A stretch of 64,000 nt of DNA, taken from Ascaris suum. Its lineage: Eukaryota; Nematoda; Chromadorea; Rhabditida; Ascarididae. The notes under the pieces are model-generated. The model was not told the origin of the DNA. It searched no databases and saw nothing but the letters and a program-made list of their open reading frames with translations. A program made the position numbers and the translations under genes. Below are positions 59,872-64,000 of the stretch, piece after piece; within the stretch, counting starts at the first letter, position 1, and every line of letters starts with the position of its first letter. The stretch covers positions 9,106,001 to 9,170,000 of the forward strand of contig CM024189.1 of the NCBI GenBank assembly GCA_013433145.1, given 5' to 3'.

Positions 59872-60026
59872 ACTGCTAAATGAGGTATTTCTGCACTTCT
59901 CGACGACTAACAGATTTATGATCAGTGTCGTGTATAGGATCACTCTTGTGATGTTTCTCTTATTCGTAATCGGTGTTTTATTCAGCTGGCGATATACCGG
60001 TATCTGAATGTTGTTGTGTAATTTAG
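59872..60026 (+). other. egl-27 3' UTR or intercistronic gap
   Basis: 155 bp between the stop codon and an ATTTAG acceptor-like site. No AATAAA motif. Confidence 0.4.
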
Positions 60027-60130
60027 TACGTTGAATGTAACTGAAATGGCCGTTGGGCGACCACATGGAGGATTTGGAATGAATGCATCTGCTGCAGCTG
60101 CAATTCACGAACTGCACATTCAGGAGAGAG
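60027..60130 (+). CDS. short coding-like segment: downstream cistron start or alternative exon
   Basis: After an acceptor-like TAATTTAG, an ATG at 60046 opens a 28-codon stretch ending at a possible donor G|GTTTTT. The peptide starts MAVGRPHGGFGMNA and has an Ala-rich then IHELHIQER end. Its composition (Ala, His, Met, Gly) is like egl-27 exons 17-18. Its entry phase does not match the 3' exons, so it is not simply spliced onto exon 17 or 18. The ATG 19 nt after an acceptor would suit a trans-spliced downstream gene. No continuing exon was recognised. Confidence 0.35.
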
Positions 60131-62389
60131 GTTTTTGGTTGTTCCTCTTTCCGGAGTTTTCGGTCAGAGCTTATTGAATTCTCCTCAAAAAATTCGCAAG
60201 TTTCGCTTTGATCCTGTTATCTCTCATTGTTTCTCCAAACGGAGGTCTCCGCATCAGCCGGATCACGGCTGCAGCAGAATATTGCAGGCTTTCTCAGAGA
60301 AGTGCCACCAATCTGTTGTTTCTGCTGGCATATCCGTTGTTCAAGAAGTTTGAAACCCATAGTTTAGTGTGCTCGCATATCAATTCTTTCATGTTTATGT
60401 TAGTGCTGTTTGCCAGGGTCTTGCAGAGTTCAGCTTTCTGCGACGATTTCCTCACAACACGGGTAGAAAATTTTGTACGATTTATGTCAGGAAATCGGAG
60501 GCATGAGTTACGCCTGTTATCATGCGCTCAGTTTCTGTGGTGAACGACTTGCAGTATGAATGCGATGCAAATTTGGTGTGGGAGTAAGTGTGAAGCAATC
60601 TTTCGAGTAAGCGAGTTATCCCGCCATAAGTGCGCTTTCACAGATTTGTTTTTCATATGTGTCCGTATGTGTGTCTGCTTGTCTGTCTGTCTGCCTAATG
60701 GTTTCGGCTCGGGAATCACTGACATAAGAGTTACAAAGTTTCGTTTTTAGAACTTTCGTGCGTCAATTTGAAGAGGTTTTGTGGGCATATAAATGTTGAA
60801 AAGAATTTGGACGCGTTTTGTTTCGGTTTGTTTTTTGTTTTTCATCGATTGCCGTAAAGAAAAAACCTGTCTCATGTAGGCTTGCTCAAGCGGTCGGATA
60901 GAATAGTATTTGGAAGATTGTTTTGCGCTTATATTCTTTAGTGATAACTTATGAAAGTGGTTGTTCAGTTGTTTAGCCAAGACAGCTGCAGCACACCTGA
61001 TGCCGACATCTCTTCGACACATTTCCCATCACGTTTATTTTTGTGACTGGAATATTTGGATTTTTTCATGTTCATGAGCAAAAGGGAGATTGCGAGTATT
61101 TGAGAGATTTTTCCACAATTGCTTGCCACCGAGGTATATTAATTCGTCCTTCAAGCGCCGCAACTAAGTAGGATGCAATTTTTATTAATTTATCTGCCCT
61201 CATTAGCCGTTCTCGTTCGTTCTCTGCCATAATTTCAGTTTCTTTTGCTTATAGTTTTGTATGCGTTCTCGGTTTACACGGGGTTGTGAAAGTTGTTGTG
61301 CTCCAGTCGGCGCTTGTGTTAGTCTAGCGAAACAGTTCATGGAAGTGCAGTTTTCGCTCTTTTACCACGACTGTTACATGACCACAGCTGTTGGAGTTGG
61401 GTTCGTTTCCCTTAACCCATCGAGACTCGTTTTGCCTGAAGGGTTCAGAGTGGATAAAAAACGAACCCACGTGTTATTGTGATTGCAAATCCTGCCATGC
61501 GGGCGAAACGGGGGGGGGGGGTGGGGAGGACGGTGTTTATTCATCGCGTTCAGCGAGTTCTTAAAAACGGGGCATTTTGATGCGAGCTTTCGTGATCAAG
61601 GTGAATTCGCCGACCAGAATGCTTTAAAGGACAATGAATGGCAACGCAGAACTATGGATTTGCAGAATTAACAGAATTTTAGCACCATTATGAATGCTTT
61701 ATTAAGCGACAGTTCCGTGCTACCTAGTGCACAGAGAAGAGATAAGAGCCTCGATGAAGGGGTATAGGGTTTAGGCAAAACTATAGGGTATAGGTGTTTG
61801 ATGCGATATTCTTGACAGTGTCCTATAAAGCTGTGTTCTTTATCATTGCTACTGTTTCCGCCAAGTTCTCGTACATTTTGGCTTTCATTGATTTTTGCAG
61901 CCCATAGGGCACCTTTTGTCGTGCCTTTGAAATGATTTGTTTTTGCGCATCACATCTCTGTTTCGTATTGTGTTCTTGTATATAATGCATTCTTTTCTGC
62001 TTCCCGTTCAACATTTTCCAGGCAAGTCGATTCATAAATTACGGCTTATTGATGTGCTATTCGTTTTACATCATGATGGTGGGTGACGCAGCGTTCTGTG
62101 GGCGGCGACTCCATCTTTTGCATGAGGCGTTTACACTCTAGGGCATACATTCATCCCTTTCCTGAGTTACCGGCTTAAATCTTTCCTTGTACTATGTCAC
62201 TGATAATTCACGTTCCAAAAATTTTAACATCTCTGCGGTTGTGTATTGACCGTTGCAGCGTGGTTCGGTAGTCTCCAGTGGTTTGTAAATCGGTGCAGCC
62301 TCTCAGTATAGCCCTATAAACATTGCTGATTCATCTGCCTACTTGTTATGGTCGGTGAGCCTGGAAGTTTTCTTTGACAGCTCAGTGTA
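60131..62389. other. 3' flank, no supportable gene
   Basis: Several short ORFs on both strands without family motifs, and a G12 run at 61510-61521. A single TTTAGGC near 61770 is not a telomere array. Confidence 0.6.
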
Positions 62390-63480
62390 GTGCAGATTGG
62401 CGTTGTTCGGCTCGATCTCGTCAAAGGTGGGGCTATGAAGGAGCTGGAGTGGAAGGGAAAGGGCATGCCTCCATTTGATTTAACCGAGGATGGAATCGCG
62501 GGGTGGCGTTCGGGAAAACATTTGGTGGCAGAAATGTGCAGGAAAATGGTGGTGGTGTTTCTTTGCTGGGGAAGCAGGGTTGAAAAATGCTTAAGGAGCG
62601 GCAAAGGAAGATGGGAAAAGAGCCAGGCTAGAAAACGTGAGTCGCAAGAGGTAAGATTTTGACAAATTTATAGAGGAGGAAGATGAAGGACAGCTGGGGA
62701 GCGTGTAGGGGATGTGTGGGGAAAAAGAAGGCTGCAGAGTGCAAGAAAGATTGCGGGAGACGTTCAGAAAGTCAAATGCGGGTGGAGTGTCGGTGATATC
62801 TGAGGAAGTGACTGGAAAAATTGGTATGAGATCGCGATGTGCTAACTGGAGTGAATGAGACTGAAAATATCGACAGGTAAGGGAAGGTTAGGAAAAGGTG
62901 AGTGAAGTTGGGAAACATTGAAGATGTTGTGAAATAGGTTGAGGAAGGACGAAATTGAGGTCTAAGGAAATGGAGGCAGGTCGGGAAAATATAGATGGGT
63001 GGGGAAATATGGCGAAAATTGTTGTAGTTTCCGAAAAGAAATGGCGAGTATAAAACAGCGGGAAGTGTGTGGGAGGATTGCAAAGGGATGGAACGTGCTT
63101 CAAGAAAACGTCAGTGGGAGGGCGGGAAGGATTGGAAAATGGTGAGGTAGCGATCGGAGGGATGTTAGGAGAGAGTGGAGTAGTTTGGAAAATTGTTCGA
63201 GAAAAAGAATGGAAAGGATATGGGATGCTGAAGGAAGGGGATGACGGGACTGCATAGAGTTGCCGAGTTCATAGGTGAGGTCGAGGAAAAGGTGGAATGG
63301 GAGGACTGTGAAGCACCAGAGAAAGCGGAAATGGTGAAGAAGTGAAGCAGAACCATGGAAAGTCCGTGGGAATGGTGGAGAAAAGTTGCAGGAAGGAGGG
63401 GTGGGAAAAGTTGAAGAAAACGTCCGATGAAGGGCAGAAAAGCAATGAGGCCCAGCTGCAACGGAAAGCATGGGAATTCA
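62390..63480. repeat. purine-rich (G+A) tract of about 1.1 kb on the + strand
   Basis: The + strand is dominated by G and A words such as GGAAAATGG, GAAGAAGTGAAG and GGAAGGAGGGG, with no clean repeat unit. ORFs in it (62390-62662 +, 62772-63083 -, 63100-63471 -) reflect this bias (Lys/Glu/Gly/Arg-rich or Ser/Phe/Pro/Leu-rich) and are not convincing genes. Confidence 0.7.
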
Positions 63481-64000
63481 AGAGAACGCAGGAGACAAAA
63501 TGAGACGGGGCGACGTCTCCATAAATTTCATCGGCACCATTCGTTTGGTGTGCAGGTTATGTGGAAAGAAAGAACACTTATTTGCAGAGGAATTAACTAG
63601 GAAGAGCAAGGAATACTTCCACGTGAAATTTCATATGAACAGTCGACTGTCACTTACGCTCAATAAAAGTGATTAAGTCACTTAGGATGCAAAGGTACGA
63701 CTCATTCGAACAGCTGCCGTGGGTGGGTCGCATAGAACTGTTCTGTTAAGAGCGGCGAAGCTCTTTGCGTGGTCTCAGCTCAAATTTCATCCGTCAAGCA
63801 CGTGTGTGTGTGTGGCCACCTTCTCTACACTTCAGGCCTGCTTTTAATAAAGTAAAATATAAACATCTTGTGTGGAAAAGGCCCGCGCAGTGGTCGGTAT
63901 TTAAATCCATCAAGGACGGAATAAACATGTGTGCAATTTCGGGGCAACTTCCGACTCCGGAATGTATCCAAGAAATGTGACCATCCTCAGAAACGAGAGT
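63481..64000 (+). other. window end, possible terminal exon of another gene
   Basis: An acceptor-like CTTCAG at 63830-63835 is followed by an open frame from 63837 to a stop at 63978-63980: Pro-Ala-Phe-Asn-Lys..., with KYKHLVWKRPAQWSVFKS and a closing TPECIQEM. It reads like protein but I do not recognise it. An ORF at 63470-63676 has a CRLCGKKEH motif. Neither is firm. Confidence 0.2.

Noticed and set aside
61766..61780. TTTAGGC, as in nematode telomere repeats
   Set aside because: A single copy, not an array.

Overview
The window looks like nuclear DNA from a nematode. It has no operon-like stack of long ORFs. Its only securely coding sequence is split into 19 small exons with nematode-style acceptors, mostly TTTTCAG, ATTTCAG or TTGCAG. 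Introns are very long (up to 9.4 kb), which suits a parasitic nematode with an expanded genome better than a compact free-living one. I cannot name the species from sequence alone.

One gene dominates. It is a + strand orthologue of C. elegans egl-27, the RERE/Atrophin-2 family of chromatin co-repressors. The coding part runs from the ATG at 17171 to the stop at 59869-59871. I joined 19 exons by hand; every junction keeps frame and the total is 3219 nt, or 1072 residues. Domain order matches RERE: BAH (exons 2-4), ELM2 (exons 4-6), SANT (exons 7-8), GATA-type zinc finger C-x2-C-x18-C-x2-C (exons 9-10), a basic/acidic low-complexity middle (exons 11-13), and an Atrophin-like C-terminal half (exons 14-19). 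In this family ELM2-SANT recruits histone deacetylase, BAH and the GATA finger contact chromatin, and the Atrophin part binds nuclear receptors and other repressors.

Layout: 1-17157 is upstream DNA with no gene I can support, holding microsatellites, an AT-rich block and weak ORFs. 17158-34071 carries the first exon and the BAH exons, separated by introns of 7.0 and 9.4 kb. 34072-52833 carries the rest of BAH, ELM2, SANT and the first half of the zinc finger, again in long introns; these hold a 317-bp foldback element, a possible hAT transposase relic and mono-G tracts. 54809-59871 is a dense block with ten exons in 5 kb. 59872-64000 is 3' flank. It has a short coding-like segment 155 bp past the stop (60027-60130) and a purine-rich tract of about 1.1 kb.

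I found no bacterial, phage or CRISPR-type system. The items most worth checking are the intron foldback, the hairpin in the last intron, a triple tandem splice acceptor, a symmetric exon that may be a cassette, and the possible downstream cistron.
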